Source: Methylobacterium sp. CB376
GTDB taxonomy: Bacteria; Pseudomonadota; Alphaproteobacteria; Rhizobiales; Beijerinckiaceae
Assembly: GCF_029714205.1 (NCBI RefSeq)
Contig: NZ_CP121648.1
Location: 1,302,001-1,366,000, forward strand
Reading direction: 5' to 3'
Length of the DNA: 64,000 nucleotides
How positions within the stretch are numbered: position 1 is the stretch's first letter; every line of letters begins with the position of its first letter. Position numbers and translations under genes: made by a program. The notes under the pieces were generated by a model. That model saw only the letters and a list, made by a program, of their open reading frames with translations. It ran no database searches and had not been told where the DNA came from. Of the stretch, positions 62,781 through 64,000 are shown piece by piece.

Positions 62781-63026
62781 CTATCCTAAGTTGCGCAGGA
62801 TGTCTTCCTCGATGGCACCCGCGAGCTGCCGGTACTCCTCCGCCCGCTCGGGCCCGACCGGCTCGGTCGATTTCGCCCAGTAGTCCGTCGCCTCGCAGGC
62901 CGCCTCGTAGGCTTCGCACAGGTCGCGGAAATTGGCGTCTTCGGCGGCCTTGCCGCGAAGCGTCTCCCGTCGGTCGGGATACCGGAGCAAAAGCCTCGCG
63001 AGGCCGCTTCTCTCGGAACGCTCCAT
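62781..63026 (-). CDS. Small hypothetical protein
   Basis: 81 residues from MERSERSGLARLLLRYPDRR. Predicted three-helix soluble protein (DANFRDLCEAYEAACEATDY, ERAEEYRQLAGAIEEDILRN). Similar short proteins occur widely in Proteobacteria without known function. ATG 63026 was chosen over 63077, which adds a basic low-quality extension. Site D is about 80 bases upstream, linking it to the same putative regulon as the cassette. Confidence 0.6.
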   Translation of the reverse strand: MERSERSGLARLLLRYPDRRETLRGKAAEDANFRDLCEAYEAACEATDYWAKSTEPVGPERAEEYRQLAGAIEEDILRNLG

Positions 63027-63105
63027 CGAAGCCTCCCGGAATTGAGTCCGTCGGCCGCTTGCCACCGACCCCCCCATAATGCGCCCCGCGGGCGCGTGCT
63101 GGCCC

Positions 63106-63117
63106 TGTTACAGTTAC
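63106..63117. promoter_or_regulatory. Tandem GTAAC motif, site D (read on the minus strand)
   Basis: The plus strand reads CTGTTACAGTTAC; the minus strand therefore reads GTAACTGTAACAG, the same tandem pentamer with 6-base spacing. It lies in the gap between the minus-strand small gene (start 63026) and the PPK2 remnant on the plus strand (63198). Confidence 0.55.
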
Positions 63118-63197
63118 TTGGCCAAAATGGTTGCACCGAGCGCCGTGGATTCCTAGGGGCGGGATAGCCTGCCGGCCAATTCCTGGGAAGACGGAGC

Positions 63198-63293
63198 ATG
63201 GATCTGACGAAGAAGTTACTCGTCGAGCCCGGTTCCCACGTTCGCCTGCACGAGGTCGACGCCGCCTTCGTTGGCTCCTACTCGTCACCCTGA
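63198..63293 (+). pseudogene. Truncated PPK2-family polyphosphate kinase N-terminus
   Basis: 31 codons (MDLTKKLLVEPGSHVRLHEV, DAAFVGSYSSP) and a stop. The sequence is the expected start of PPK2-type polyphosphate-dependent kinases (PGS-VRLHEVD--F-GSY), which normally run to about 270-300 residues; the catalytic Walker motifs are absent. The sequence joins directly to a fragment of a DUF937 gene, so it is recombination debris. GACGGAGC precedes the ATG. Confidence 0.55.
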
Positions 63294-63366
63294 CAATGCG
63301 TACGGCGTCCTCCCGCGAGGAGCTGCTGTCCAGGCTCTTCCATGAGCTCCCGCAGGCGGCCGACCG
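63294..63366 (+). pseudogene. Fragment of a DUF937/YidB-type gene (duplicate of 63910-63982)
   Basis: Encodes [20 protein letters not shown] plus QAADR, closely matching [20 protein letters not shown] plus QAVDR in the complete gene just to the right. The fragment has no start and runs out of similarity near 63366. It and the PPK2 stub look like the two sides of a deletion or partial duplication. Confidence 0.6.
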
Positions 63367-63538
63367 GGCCGTTGATATCAGGGCGTGGATCGACAACCGA
63401 GGACGTATGATCCTGGGACGGAGGACAGGGAGCCGGCGAGGCTTTCCGTCTGCATCGGCTCGGCGCACAAGTGCGTTTGCTGAGTTCGAACCCGAGGCGG
63501 ACGGGCCCGGCCCCACCGCCGCAAGCCGGAGATGAACG

Positions 63539-64000
63539 ATGAGCGATGGCTACCCCTCGATGACGGCGCTCCTGGGCCTGCTGGCCTTGGCCGGGTACCA
63601 GAACCGGGACAAACTCTCGGAACTGCTCGGAGGCGCTGGTCAGGCCGCTCCCGCGCCCACGGGCCCCGCGGCCGCGCCCGGCGGCTCCGGTGGCGGTTTG
63701 GGCGGCCTTCTCGGCGGCCTGCTGGGCAACCAGCGGAGCGTAGCGCCCGGCGGGTTCCTGAATAGCGGTCTGGGCGAGATGCTGGAGCGCTTCCACCAGG
63801 CCGGGCACGGAGCGGCCGCCCAGTCCTGGGTCAACCAGGGCCCGAACCAGGAGATCGCCCCGCATCACCTGGAGCAGGCCATCGGCCCGGACGTGTTGGC
63901 GACCTTAACGCAACGCACGGGGCTTTCTCGCGAGGAGCTGCTGTCCAGGCTTTCCAGGGAGCTCCCACAGGCGGTCGACCGCTACACTCCAGACGGTCGG
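63539..64000 (+). CDS. YidB/DUF937 family protein (3' end cut by window)
   Basis: 154 codons from ATG 63539 remain open at the window end. [20 protein letters not shown] is followed by a Gly/Pro-rich linker with [15 protein letters not shown], then [20 protein letters not shown], the family motif [20 protein letters not shown], and [23 protein letters not shown]937/YidB proteins are soluble and of unknown function. Family members usually end about 5-15 residues beyond this point, so only a short tail is missing. Confidence 0.82.
   Translation, partial: MSDGYPSMTALLGLLALAGYQNRDKLSELLGGAGQAAPAPTGPAAAPGGSGGGLGGLLGGLLGNQRSVAPGGFLNSGLGEMLERFHQAGHGAAAQSWVNQGPNQEIAPHHLEQAIGPDVLATLTQRTGLSREELLSRLSRELPQAVDRYTPDGR

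Overview
The window reads as a chromosomal segment of a high-GC alphaproteobacterium, most likely Methylobacterium or a close relative in the Hyphomicrobiales. The gene content supports this: a periplasmic methanethiol oxidase with its SCO partner, a methylmalonate-semialdehyde dehydrogenase with a LysR regulator, GCG_CRPN-type secreted glycine-rich proteins, a DUF6894 protein, TPR-linked class III cyclases and DUF1254/DUF3302 proteins. All family names come from motifs read by eye; no database search was run.

Left part, 1-34.9 kb (mostly resident chromosome): a PAP2 phosphatase cut by the window edge; a two-helix K+ channel; an SCO/methanethiol oxidase operon; a GH13 glycosidase; a 13-bp minisatellite; a complete iron-uptake operon (TonB-dependent receptor, PiuC hydroxylase, ExbB, ExbD, TonB); DUF1810; a cyclase, a second PAP2 protein and an S8 peptidase; mmsA with a divergent LysR gene; a lower-GC block at 21.3-25.2 kb with a metallopeptidase-like protein, an I9-like small protein, a membrane protein and a large glycosidase-like/L,D-transpeptidase-like fusion; a partial type II secretion cluster (D, E, F, L, M, N-like); an SSADH-family dehydrogenase; and tRNA-Arg(ACG). 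At least eight of these genes are split by single-base indels, nearly all 1-nt deletions, which looks more like consensus error than gene decay.

Middle part, 35-42.4 kb: an integrative element beginning at the tRNA-Arg 3' end. It has a tyrosine integrase, a small basic protein, a MerR-like regulator, many small unknown genes, a ribbon-helix-helix-like gene whose start codon sits between two operator-like palindromes, a YARHG protein and a remnant resembling a phage tape-measure N-terminus. No right attachment site was found. Three reading frames between 37 and 45 kb carry an internal TAG with coding-like sequence on both sides.

Right part, 42.4-64 kb: an envelope-oriented cassette. One arm (plus strand) is aquaporin, Tat-type arylsulfatase, HAD phosphatase, formylglycine-generating enzyme, a small secreted protein and a DUF4344 metallopeptidase. 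It is followed by a divergent pair, DUF2721 versus a seven-gene MoxR/DUF58/DUF4381/VWA/VWA/TPR/BatD operon. Converging on that is a minus-strand operon of DUF3302, HlyD-family protein and two DUF1254-type proteins, below a winged-helix gene. Four intergenic regions here share a tandem TGTAAC-n-GTAAC motif, suggesting one uncharacterised regulon. The right edge holds PPK2 and DUF937 gene debris and a truncated YidB/DUF937 gene.
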